A stretch of DNA of 64,000 nt from Tritrichomonas foetus (Eukaryota > Parabasalia > Tritrichomonadida > Tritrichomonadidae), in contig MLAK01000547.1 of the NCBI GenBank assembly GCA_001839685.1, positions 46,100-110,099 on the forward strand, in the 5' to 3' direction. Below the pieces are notes generated by a model, which did no database searches, had not been told where the DNA came from, and worked only from the letters and a program-made list of their open reading frames with translations. The position numbers and the translations under genes were made by a program. Positions 55,973 to 64,000 of this stretch are shown here, piece by piece. Each line of letters starts with the position of its first letter. The stretch's first letter is position 1.

Positions 55973-57022
55973 TTATTGTCCTACTTCTTTAGCAATAAGA
56001 TTGAAAGCACGGCACATTTCCTTCCAGAATATTTCATGTCCTCCTTCTTTCAACTTCAAACAAACAGTCACATTTGCTGGTTTGGCCTTTGATGGATCCT
56101 TTTTTTTCATTAAAAGATCGTGACAGCACGCCCCATAGGTGAATTCACCTTTTGTTTCGATATCCACGTGGCACTTCTCTGATTCGAAGCATTCTGGATG
56201 TAAAAGGTAGAACACAGCAACTGGATCGTGAAGTGGCGGACTTTCAAATCCAAAAACGTGCAAATAGGCATCTTTAAAGAACATTAAAAGGCTTGAAATC
56301 ATATTATAAAATAATGGAGAATGTGGCTCTGTTGCTTCTTTGATCATTTCCATAACTTTTGAATCAACAAGAACTGTATGCGTGATATCAAGTGGTGCTG
56401 CAAAGATCATTTCAGCTTCTGACTTCACAACGATATCATTGGCTTCAGGATCGATGAGAACGTTAAATTCAGCAAATGATGTTATGTTTCCAACTACCAT
56501 AAAGTTTCCGGCCATTGATGTGACTGTCATTTTCTTGGCATCGTTTGGATAGGCGAGAAGGTACTGCGCGATATTTGTCATTGATCCTGTTGTTATAACT
56601 TGAAATCTTTCTCCTTCTGGGACTTCGCTGATGAGTTGATGAAGATGTTTATAAAAATCTGTTGGTTGGAGTTCGTCTTCTGTCTTGTAGCCGAGGAGAT
56701 CGAGAACTGGATTTCGTGGCATTGTTGCATCAATTGGTTCCCAGTCAACGCCGCCTAGTCCAGATTCGCCATGAATTTCTGGGCATGCGACGCTTTCACG
56801 GACGAGTGGACGGGAAAAGCCGCGATAAACTGGGATTTTATCGGCCCTCTTAATGAGGTTTAATGTTCGTCGTGCGTTTTGATAGGTTTTATTCACGGTC
56901 TGATTTCCATGAGTTGTAGAAATGAATTGTGGATCAAGTTTATCGGAACAAACCATCAACATGATGGCAGCAAGGTCATCGTGGCCTGGATCGCAGTCAA
57001 GAATGCATTTTGTTCGTGACAT
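55973..57022 (-). CDS. IUNH: Inosine-uridine-type nucleoside hydrolase
   Basis: The product is 349 residues. The N-terminal calcium/ribose-binding signature is DCDPGHDDLAAIM (9-21). Further family marks are STTHGNQ, HGESGLGG, TTGSMTNIAQYL, AGNF...EFNVLIDPEAN and the C-terminal catalytic-side motif LHDPVAV. The enzyme splits ribonucleosides to base and ribose. Trichomonads cannot make purines and rely on salvage, so it would supply bases from host nucleosides. No signal peptide is seen, so it is likely cytosolic. An initiator-like TTCACTTTC lies just before the ATG. Confidence 0.93.
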   Translation of the reverse strand: MSRTKCILDCDPGHDDLAAIMLMVCSDKLDPQFISTTHGNQTVNKTYQNARRTLNLIKRADKIPVYRGFSRPLVRESVACPEIHGESGLGGVDWEPIDATMPRNPVLDLLGYKTEDELQPTDFYKHLHQLISEVPEGERFQVITTGSMTNIAQYLLAYPNDAKKMTVTSMAGNFMVVGNITSFAEFNVLIDPEANDIVVKSEAEMIFAAPLDITHTVLVDSKVMEMIKEATEPHSPLFYNMISSLLMFFKDAYLHVFGFESPPLHDPVAVFYLLHPECFESEKCHVDIETKGEFTYGACCHDLLMKKKDPSKAKPANVTVCLKLKEGGHEIFWKEMCRAFNLIAKEVGQ

Positions 57023-58259
57023 TTACGAAAGTGAATTCACTCTCAAGATTTATCGTGAATAGGTTTCTGAACATAAATGGTTATGTAATTCAATATATGT
57101 GATCTGACATAGAAATAATTGACGATATGTGATGGATGTGGAGTGAATTGAAATTTTGTCACAGATTATCAGCATCGCACTTCGACTTTTTCTTCGAAAT
57201 GCTCTGTCAAAAATAGACCTTCTTCAGAAAATTAGTGACTTTTCTGTCATGTATTATTTTGAGAAGTATCGAATGATGTGAAGTCTTCATCTTTCTTATA
57301 AATTGTGTCTTATTGTCAGTATTCTCTTAGAAAAGCTAATTCTTAATATAAGGTTGTGAATCCAATGATAATAATGTGCGATAATATTATGAAACAAAAG
57401 AGAGGGAATTCCAAAAAGAAAATACTATTTATTTCGCTTGTCTTCTCATTTTTAATAAAGAGATACACTTTTCCGCAAATGATATTCATGAATATTTGAC
57501 AGAAAAAAATTTGGTGAAAATTCTGATGTTCTGACTCGAACAGGTAAATACAACCATTGAAAAGAAGTTTTTACTGTTTGTCTGAGGCATTTATGATTTT
57601 GGAATAAGAATGAATTCGTTTTTTATCTGTCTCCCTCATTTCTTGAAAATGAAGATTATCTGGATATAATAATAATACCTGTTCAGAAAGAAGAATATTT
57701 CCGTTTTAGGGAAAAAATGATTCACTTTATAAAAAATACACGATTAGCTCTTTGGATCAATAATTATATAAATACTAACATTAGTGTAATCAATAGTATA
57801 TCTGTTTGTACACAAAAACCCAATTTTATCACGATACATAATTTCTTACAAAGATAAATTTTTTTATTTTTTTACGATTATTACCAACATTAAATCACTT
57901 TGATATTGTGCAAATTAAATCAATCATCAGCTGCACCAAAAACAGAAATAACGAAATAATTTATAGAATAATTCATTGATTATTTCTAAAAAATATTTTT
58001 TAACTTCCTTCAATTATTTCGTATAAACTATATAAATAAATTGTGAATATCTCACAAACGATATTATGCAGCTCAGAAACTGCTTCTATGAAATTCATCA
58101 AATAATGCCACTTTTCACAGAACTAGTTTTTTTCAAAGATTCTTTCACAATTTATTGAAAACATATATCCATAAATTGAGGATTTTTCACAAAAGTTATT
58201 TTACACTAAATTTTTCAATAGTGACTTCATTACCGCGAATGTTCATTGATTCTGCAAGC

Positions 58260-58359
58260 ATCACTGATAATGATGTGGGGGCAATTTTGAGAACGTTATT
58301 TCTTCTGAAATCACTGGTAATTATATGGAGATAATTTTGAAAACGATATTTCTTTTCAA
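58260..58359. repeat. 50-bp tandem duplication
   Basis: Two 50-bp copies lie head to tail. Each starts ATCACTG.TAAT and has CAATTTTGA.AACG or TAATTTTGAAAACG in the middle; they match at most positions. The pair ends about 95 bp before the kinase ATG, so it may affect its promoter. Confidence 0.8.
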
Positions 58360-58432
58360 TGAGTTATCCATCTAAAATAAGATTATTTCATTGATAAATT
58401 GAATGTGTTATTCAATTTTCAAAGAGTGGAGG

Positions 58433-58445
58433 CCGTTAACTCACA
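58433..58445 (+). promoter_or_regulatory. CCGTTAACTCACA element upstream of the CLK-type kinase
   Basis: It lies 8-20 nt before the ATG at 58453. It contains CCGTTAA and TCACA, the latter a match to the trichomonad initiator TCAYW. The same combination precedes the calcyphosin-like gene. Confidence 0.5.
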
Positions 58446-58452
58446 TAAAAAC

Positions 58453-59595
58453 ATGTGCGAAGACCTCTATGGGCGACTCCTTTGCATTGAAGGTGAGGTA
58501 CTTGGGAAACGATACCGAGTTATCGACACGTGCAGTTCTGGCGCCTTTTCAAATGTTTACGTTTGCCACGATATGAAAAACCAAGAAAAAGTCATCGTCA
58601 AAGGATACAAGCAGCAAAGTTACTTCAAAGACTCAGCAATGCGCGAAATAGCAATTATGAAAGTACTGAATAAGTTGGATGTCGATCAAAGTCTCTATAT
58701 TCAATATTTTGGATCATTCATTCACCAAGGCCATTTGTGTGTTGTTTTGGAAAAGTTCGGACCAACGCTTTTTGATGCTCTCAAAATGAGAGGTTTTCGC
58801 CCGCTCAATTCAATCGCATTAAGGATCATCATGTACAAGTTATGTCAGGCTGTAAAAGTGCTCCACAACAATGGAATTATTCACACCGATCTCAAACCAG
58901 AAAATATTTTATTACCGGTCGATTTCGACGGCGAAAGGCATTTTGATATTTTCCCGCCATCTGACGCACCAAGTGATTGCACCTACAGCAGCTCAGAAGA
59001 AATATGTGTTGGTATAAACAATTCAAAAAGCGGTGAAAATGCTGAAGTTCTAAACAGCAAAATAACTTCGAATGCAACATCAGACAATTTTTCACATCAC
59101 ATGTCGGCCATTGATATTCGATTGATAGATTTTGGATCATCTGCGAAAAGTGACAGATGGCATCATAATCTTGCGACAACAAGACAATATAGAGCACCTG
59201 AAATTCTAATGGGAACTCAATGGGGTGTTGAATGTGATATTTGGAGTCTTGGCTGTATTTTGGTTGAGTTAGCTTTAGGTGAAGTTGAGTTTGACTCGAA
59301 AAATGATTTAGGGCATCTTTTCTTAATTCAACATATGATTTCACCTTTACCTGCTGATTTGTGTAGAAAAACATCCAACGAGCAACTTCGAAATTCTTTG
59401 TGTGGAAATTTAATCAATCCAAAAGTGTTTGATAAAGCTTCAAGGAATGCTATGATGCAGAAACCAACACTTTTTGAACGGCTAAGCTTCGATGAAGACC
59501 TTACTGATATTGCATTAAAAATGCTAAACCCTAATCAATTTGAAAGACCAACCATTGATGAAATCTTGGAACACAGATTTTTCAAATCATACTGA
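58453..59595 (+). CDS. CLK/LAMMER-type dual-specificity protein kinase
   Basis: From the ATG at 58453 the product is 380 residues. Kinase marks are SGAFSNVYVCHD, the lysine in VIVKGY, HTDLKPENIL (the CLK form of the catalytic loop), IDFGSS for DFG, and TRQYRAPEILMGTQWGVECDIWSLGCILVELALG. After this the position of the EHLAMMERILGPLP signature is held by GHLFLIQHMISPLP, so alignment is clear but the LAMMER residues are lost. An insert of about 55 residues, rich in Ser/Asn, separates the catalytic loop from DFG. CLK kinases phosphorylate SR splicing factors; with few introns here, a different substrate is possible. Confidence 0.88.
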   Translation: MCEDLYGRLLCIEGEVLGKRYRVIDTCSSGAFSNVYVCHDMKNQEKVIVKGYKQQSYFKDSAMREIAIMKVLNKLDVDQSLYIQYFGSFIHQGHLCVVLEKFGPTLFDALKMRGFRPLNSIALRIIMYKLCQAVKVLHNNGIIHTDLKPENILLPVDFDGERHFDIFPPSDAPSDCTYSSSEEICVGINNSKSGENAEVLNSKITSNATSDNFSHHMSAIDIRLIDFGSSAKSDRWHHNLATTRQYRAPEILMGTQWGVECDIWSLGCILVELALGEVEFDSKNDLGHLFLIQHMISPLPADLCRKTSNEQLRNSLCGNLINPKVFDKASRNAMMQKPTLFERLSFDEDLTDIALKMLNPNQFERPTIDEILEHRFFKSY

Positions 59596-59814
59596 TTGTT
59601 TATATATTATTTTTTTAATTATACTAATTTTCGAATAATTTTTATTACCTTTATAGATTTTATACCATGTTAAATTTATTAAATAAAGAGGTATTTGACA
59701 AAAAAAAATATGCTATTGTTTTTTCTATTTATTTGTTTTTATTTTTGTTTTACTTTTGATTAATAAAAAATATTTATATCACCTTTTTTTACAACTAATA
59801 ATTCGTTTTAAAAA

Positions 59815-61359
59815 TTATTGTTCTTGGTAAGTTTCATTGATGTTTTGATGTGCGACTGCAATTTCGTACTTCTTTTTAACATCCTCAAGTTGCTTTTGAC
59901 AAATGTTAATCATACTATTGATTGAAGCGTCATGCTTCTTGGTAAGATTAATATCAGCTTCAAGCATTGCTTTATTTTGTCGTAGTTCTTTTTCATCTTC
60001 ATTAAGATCTCTTTCTTCTGATTGAATGGCGAATAATTTGGAATTAACTTCTCTTTCTTCTATAAGAGTCTCTTTCACTAATCCTTGAAGTTGTTGTCTC
60101 ATCTTACTCACTTCTTCATCAGATAAGATTTGCTTTCTTAATTCTTCAATTTCAGCTTTCCGAGCATCAATTTCTTTCTTAAGATTTTCATTTTCAGATT
60201 TAGCCTTTTCGATATTAGCTTTTAATTCATCTGTTAATTCATTCTTTTGCAATTTATCTTCAATGGCTTGAATTTTAGATAATATTTTTTGTTTCTTTTC
60301 ATCCCAAACTCTATTTTGAGTTTCTTTTTCAATATTTAATTTTTGTGCACGTAAATCAAGAGATCTTTCTTCACTTGCCAATTGAATTTCAAAATCGGCG
60401 TTCTCTTTTTCTTGATCTTCTGCAGAAGGTGGAGGATTTCTAAGATCTTGGAATTCTTTTTCTTCTTTTTCATCTTTTTCTTTAACTTGATTTTGAACTC
60501 TGATAATTCGTGCTTGATTTAAATCATATTTTAATTTTTCTAATTCTTCACGTTTTTGTTTACTTTGATTTTCTCTTTCAGTTAAGTCCTTTTCTAAATT
60601 ATCAAGACGATCTCTTTCTGATTCAGCACTTGTCATTTCTGTTTTAAGCTTTTTCTGTTTATTTGATAAATCACGAATTAATTGTTCACATTGTCTTATT
60701 TCAATAACAATGTTTCTTTTTCCCATTTCTGCTCCTTTCCTTCTTTTCATCAGGTCTTCTTTAACTTGATTCTTTTCATTAACCTCTTTCCTGTGTTGAA
60801 CGGCTTCAACTTCAAGAAGAATGACTTCATTTTCTCGTGACAGAATTTCACATTTGAGCGTGTCCAATAATTCACGAAGCATCTTCACTTGGACTGATCG
60901 TTGTTTAAATTCATTTTCAATTGATCGTACGACATCTGGATCATCACTGATATTATCAGAAGCACGCAACTGGTAAGAAGACTCTTCCAATAATCTTTGA
61001 GCGATGATGAGCTGTTGTTTCAAATCGGCTTCTGTTTTTTGCAGCATTGTCATTTGTTGCTTCAGAAGAGAAGGATGGAAATTTTCCGAAAGGATAGATA
61101 CAGAGGGATCAAGAGATTTGAGATCTGCTTCTAACTCGCTGACTAATTTTTGCTGTTCTAATATTTTCTTCATTTCTTCATCGACTTCTCTTTGGTCGTT
61201 TTCGAGTTTACTCTTTGCGAGTCCTAATTTTTGTTTCTGTTGATTTAAATTGGCCTTTCGTTGATCAAGAATTGCAGCAAAACGTCCCTTTGGTGTGTTT
61301 AAGCGCTTTGTCTTTTTTAAAGTTGTCGATTTTGGTGTTCGAGCGACTGTTGCTCTCAT
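59815..61359 (-). CDS. Coiled-coil protein of unknown function
   Basis: From the ATG at 61359 the product is 514 residues; the open frame extends 16 codons upstream to a GTG that is unlikely to be used. The first 30 residues are basic (RTPKSTTLKKTKRLNTPKGR). The rest is an almost unbroken Glu/Lys/Gln coiled coil, with a short break at about 90-105 (LDPSVSILSENFHPS). It could be a cytoskeletal, flagellar or nuclear filament protein. No specific family can be named. Confidence 0.75.
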   Translation of the reverse strand: MRATVARTPKSTTLKKTKRLNTPKGRFAAILDQRKANLNQQKQKLGLAKSKLENDQREVDEEMKKILEQQKLVSELEADLKSLDPSVSILSENFHPSLLKQQMTMLQKTEADLKQQLIIAQRLLEESSYQLRASDNISDDPDVVRSIENEFKQRSVQVKMLRELLDTLKCEILSRENEVILLEVEAVQHRKEVNEKNQVKEDLMKRRKGAEMGKRNIVIEIRQCEQLIRDLSNKQKKLKTEMTSAESERDRLDNLEKDLTERENQSKQKREELEKLKYDLNQARIIRVQNQVKEKDEKEEKEFQDLRNPPPSAEDQEKENADFEIQLASEERSLDLRAQKLNIEKETQNRVWDEKKQKILSKIQAIEDKLQKNELTDELKANIEKAKSENENLKKEIDARKAEIEELRKQILSDEEVSKMRQQLQGLVKETLIEEREVNSKLFAIQSEERDLNEDEKELRQNKAMLEADINLTKKHDASINSMINICQKQLEDVKKKYEIAVAHQNINETYQEQ

Positions 61360-61943
61360 TTGTTTGGATTTTTTTTTCTCTAAACGTATGGGTATTTTAC
61401 ATTTCACCTTTCATCAAAAAGTGAGAATGAAATGTTAGATGAAACTTCAAGGTGAACTTATTGTGAATGAAATGTTAGATGAAACTCCACAATTAATGAA
61501 TCTAGTTGTTGTCACATCACTGCATGAAAATAATAATCACAATAAGTTCACTTGTTAATAATATTCTCCATTATCTTATGATAAAAATATTTTTGTATTT
61601 TTATTTGGCACTTTATCTTTTTTTATCAAAAAAAAAACTTTTTTATAATGGAATTACAATGACTGAATGAAGAAAAAAGCCTTTCTTCAAATACGAATAT
61701 TTCTTGTAAACGAGCACTGAAAAATTGGAATACCATCAACTATGGTGGAATATTTTTCTACACATTCTTTCTATTGAAATGTGGGGAAACTGTTACAGCA
61801 CGTGCTGGGATCGAATATTCTACAGTCCAGAGACACGGAAGATGGAAATCAGTTTGTTTCATGAAATATACGAAAATGGAGAGGAAAAAAGCATACAAAA
61901 ATATGTTTAACATCAGATAATTAATAATATTTCAACTTAATAA
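61360..61943. other. Intergenic region with a short direct repeat and a small odd frame
   Basis: GAATGAAATGTTAGATGAAA occurs twice, at about 61425 and 61465, beside TTCACC/GGTGAA sites near the coiled-coil start. A 43-codon frame from the ATG at 61779 (MWGNCYSTCWDRIFY...) is less AT-rich than usual and holds the palindrome CAGCACGTGCTG at 61796-61807. It is not called as a gene. Confidence 0.5.
61425..61486. repeat. 22-bp direct repeat upstream of the coiled-coil gene
   Basis: Two copies of GAATGAAATGTTAGATGAAA followed by CT are separated by CAAGGTGAACTTATTGT. They lie 65-125 bp above the chosen ATG, flanked by TTTCACC and GGTGAA. Confidence 0.75.
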
Positions 61944-63842
61944 TTATTCTAATTCTGAGTGTCGTTTTTGTAACGTCAAAATTTCATTTCTATCACTAAG
62001 GAAGTAGTTGTTAGTTTTCAAATAATTAGCAAGTTCTTCGAATGTTGAACGTTTTGATGGCTCATACTCCCAACATTGTCGAATCATCTGGGAGATTTGG
62101 GGATCTACACTCGAAGGAATAGAAAAATCACGATAACCTTTCGACGCAATTGTTGTCATTAGTATCTCCGGATATGATTGTGTGAAAATAGCATAAACGC
62201 AAACACCGAATGCCCAAACATCAACTGATTTATCATAATGCTTATCATCATTCAACAATTCTGGAGATTGATATCGAAGAGTTCCAACTCCTCTTGTCTT
62301 TGAGGTTGCCGAGTCATGGTGTCTGGATAATCCAAAATCTGCAATTTTCACATGTTTTCCAGTGTCATCTTCAAAAAACATAACATTGTCAAGTTTCAAA
62401 TCTCGATGCATAAGTCCAGAATCATGAATAAATTTCATTCCAAGACAAATTTCAAGCACCGCCATACATTTATCAATATATGTTAAAAATCGTTTATTGA
62501 CGGCTTCTAAAAGTGAACATTTCATCAATTCGATGAAAATTGTTGGTGGAATGTCTCCATTCGGCTCATCATAGAAACCAATAATATTTACAATACAAGG
62601 ATGATTGACTTTAATTAAGGATTTATATTCACGTTTAAAGAATACATAGTTTTCAGGCTTCATATATTTGAGTTTCAAAGACTTTTGTGCGTAGTGGACT
62701 CCTGTTCGTGAATCTTCAACTTCAAAAACATCAGCAGTGGCTCCTTCTCCAAGTTTTGAAATTTGTTTAAATTCATTATATCGCTTTCGATCAAACTCAA
62801 GCGATTTCGAAGTTTTAGTTTGTTCTGTTGACATAGATTGTTTTAATGGTTGTGAGTTTCGAATATAATTTAGATATGATGTTCGATCTCGAAATATGAC
62901 TGTCCAATTTTGGCCATTTGAATCAAGTCTCATGATATAAATATCTCCATATTTTGAAATATTAAAATATTCTTTTGAAGCTGGTTCATTAATTGGAACT
63001 CTAACATGATAAGTGTGAATTTTTTGATATGTAGCTTCATCAATAAAATGTGAAACATATAAATAATCTTGAAATTTACCAAAATTAACTTTTTCAATTA
63101 TGTCTTTCAAATCTTCTTCTTTTTTCAAAAATATAATGCAGTCATTTGAGGTTTGATTTTGTTGATAAATTTCAAAAAGGTAGGGATATGTTTGTAAAAA
63201 TGGGATAGTTGTGAAAAATGTGTTTTCATCAAAGCTTGATGGAATATTATGAATATGAACAATCGGAAAATCAAAAATTGAAGATGAAACAGTATATTTA
63301 AACATTTCAATATGTGATAAAAACTCATAAAGGTATAAAATATTGGCTCTTTCTTTTTCAGAAACGGAATATAAACGATGACCATTCTGTGAAAAAATTT
63401 GTGAAATGTTGAACTTGCCAAAACTATCAACAAGTTGGCAAAATTCATTATATCCAATTAATTGATCATTGTCGTGAACATAAATTCTGTTAAATGTATA
63501 CATATTACTTGTTATTGGTTTAAAAAGCAAATAATGCTCAACAAGAGCACATTCGTTCTGAAGGGATGATGGAAGTAGTTGATATAAATCGTTTGCTGTC
63601 ATTTCTTTTTTCATGCAGATAAAACATAACGAAAGATTTGAAATATTAAAACAAGCTGTAAAATTTGCTTTGTTACGAAGTGAGCTTTGAAGATCTTTTT
63701 TGAAATTTGGTGCATTATCGCCATTTGATTCGTAATAACGAACAATAAAATATCGTGATGTCCTTAGTTTTTTTGTTTGCTTTTCTTTCTGTGATTTCCC
63801 TTTTTTTGGTGGCATTACATTGTGATGATATGAAACTGTCAT
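61944..63842 (-). CDS. Protein kinase (TKL-like) with RRM-like N-terminal segments
   Basis: The product is 632 residues from the ATG at 63842; an ATG at 63815 (MPPKKGKSQKEKQTKK) is equally possible. The C-terminal kinase (about 355-610) has GEGATADVFEV, YAQKSLKL, MHRDLKLDNVMF, IADFGLS, GTLRYQSPELL and DVWAFGVCVYAIF, all expected catalytic residues. The N-terminal half is unusual: the segment at about 205-285 (IVHIHNIPSSFDEN...CIIFLKKEEDLKDIIEKVNFG...YLYVSHF) has the beta-alpha-beta spacing of an RNA-recognition motif, and about 25-95 and 300-335 may be weaker copies. Kinases with RRM-like domains are rare. The N-terminal call needs structure prediction. Confidence 0.85.
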   Translation of the reverse strand: MTVSYHHNVMPPKKGKSQKEKQTKKLRTSRYFIVRYYESNGDNAPNFKKDLQSSLRNKANFTACFNISNLSLCFICMKKEMTANDLYQLLPSSLQNECALVEHYLLFKPITSNMYTFNRIYVHDNDQLIGYNEFCQLVDSFGKFNISQIFSQNGHRLYSVSEKERANILYLYEFLSHIEMFKYTVSSSIFDFPIVHIHNIPSSFDENTFFTTIPFLQTYPYLFEIYQQNQTSNDCIIFLKKEEDLKDIIEKVNFGKFQDYLYVSHFIDEATYQKIHTYHVRVPINEPASKEYFNISKYGDIYIMRLDSNGQNWTVIFRDRTSYLNYIRNSQPLKQSMSTEQTKTSKSLEFDRKRYNEFKQISKLGEGATADVFEVEDSRTGVHYAQKSLKLKYMKPENYVFFKREYKSLIKVNHPCIVNIIGFYDEPNGDIPPTIFIELMKCSLLEAVNKRFLTYIDKCMAVLEICLGMKFIHDSGLMHRDLKLDNVMFFEDDTGKHVKIADFGLSRHHDSATSKTRGVGTLRYQSPELLNDDKHYDKSVDVWAFGVCVYAIFTQSYPEILMTTIASKGYRDFSIPSSVDPQISQMIRQCWEYEPSKRSTFEELANYLKTNNYFLSDRNEILTLQKRHSELE

Positions 63843-64000
63843 TTTTCTATACTTTACAACTATATATCATTTTGTAGTCAGAAATATAAATAACCGTTGA
63901 AAATTGGTCAATACTGGTCAATATCACCTGAATCCAGGCTTAATAGAATCTTCTAATGACAACCTCTAGTTTTACTTATATATTATGTTTGAGTCATGAC
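63843..64000. other. Upstream region of the RRM-like kinase
   Basis: A short AT-rich stretch at the right edge. AACGGTTA lies about 55 bp above the kinase start on the coding strand. Confidence 0.4.

Larger units (their letters stand above)
57023..58452. other. Long divergent intergenic region
   Basis: About 1.4 kb between the nucleoside hydrolase and CLK-type kinase starts. It is AT-rich with no convincing gene. The kinase end contains a 50-bp tandem duplication and a CCGTTAACTCACA element. Confidence 0.5.

Noticed and set aside
1..64000. tRNA, rRNA, snRNA genes and CRISPR arrays
   Set aside because: I looked for T-loop/B-box sequences, Sm-like sites and regular spaced repeats on both strands and found none convincing. 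Operons and ribosome-binding sites do not apply to this eukaryotic sequence.

Overview
The window looks like nuclear DNA of a trichomonad (Parabasalia), most likely Tritrichomonas foetus or a close relative. The reasons are: AT-rich, compact, almost intronless protein genes on both strands with spacers of a few hundred bases; standard stop codons; families typical of these flagellates (Sel1-repeat kinases, Myb-like factors, armadillo-type orphan proteins, a single-headed axonemal dynein heavy chain, a purine-salvage nucleoside hydrolase); and ultrashort introns ending in a CTAAC...CAG block like that of Trichomonas vaginalis. The species call is inference.

Layout. 1-4711 (-) is the first 1570 codons of a giant RNF213/mysterin-like AAA+ protein that runs off the left edge. 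5-13 kb holds a coiled-coil protein (-), a CEP164 homologue (+), a cornichon ER cargo receptor (+) and an ARMC9 homologue (-). 13-20.4 kb holds a divergent pair: a kinase/Sel1/UBR-box protein (-) and a UBR1-type E3 ligase (+). 20.9-25.1 kb holds a Rab1-like GTPase with two tiny introns, an RRM-like poly-Asn protein and a possible LIN-9-like protein, all (-). 26.7-31.5 kb holds an NT-C2 protein with an acidic repeat that contains an assembly gap, and a Myb-like protein, both (+). 32-49.9 kb (-) holds a CNBD potassium channel, an armadillo-like protein, a CEP104 homologue and a 12-kb inner-arm dynein heavy chain. 51-57 kb holds a calcyphosin-like EF-hand protein, a small orphan, a PPPDE/DeSI protease, an armadillo-like orphan and a nucleoside hydrolase. 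58-64 kb holds a CLK/LAMMER-type kinase, a coiled-coil protein and a kinase with RRM-like N-terminal segments.

Themes. Several genes serve the flagellum and basal body: CEP164 (distal appendage), ARMC9 and CEP104 (microtubule tip/Joubert proteins), the dynein heavy chain and calcyphosin. A second theme is ubiquitin signalling: an RNF213-like ligase, a UBR1-like N-recognin and a kinase carrying a UBR box. Secretory traffic is represented by Rab1 and cornichon.

Non-coding structure includes two copies of a hairpin, MITE-like repeat (about 23.25-23.43 kb and 52.96-53.13 kb), several small tandem repeats, a 28-bp perfect palindrome, a CCGTTA(A) element just upstream of several start codons, and TTTCACC/GGTGAAA clusters near others. 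Many open frames extend upstream of the first ATG through TTG or GTG codons; I have trimmed starts to an ATG. No tRNA, rRNA or CRISPR array was found.
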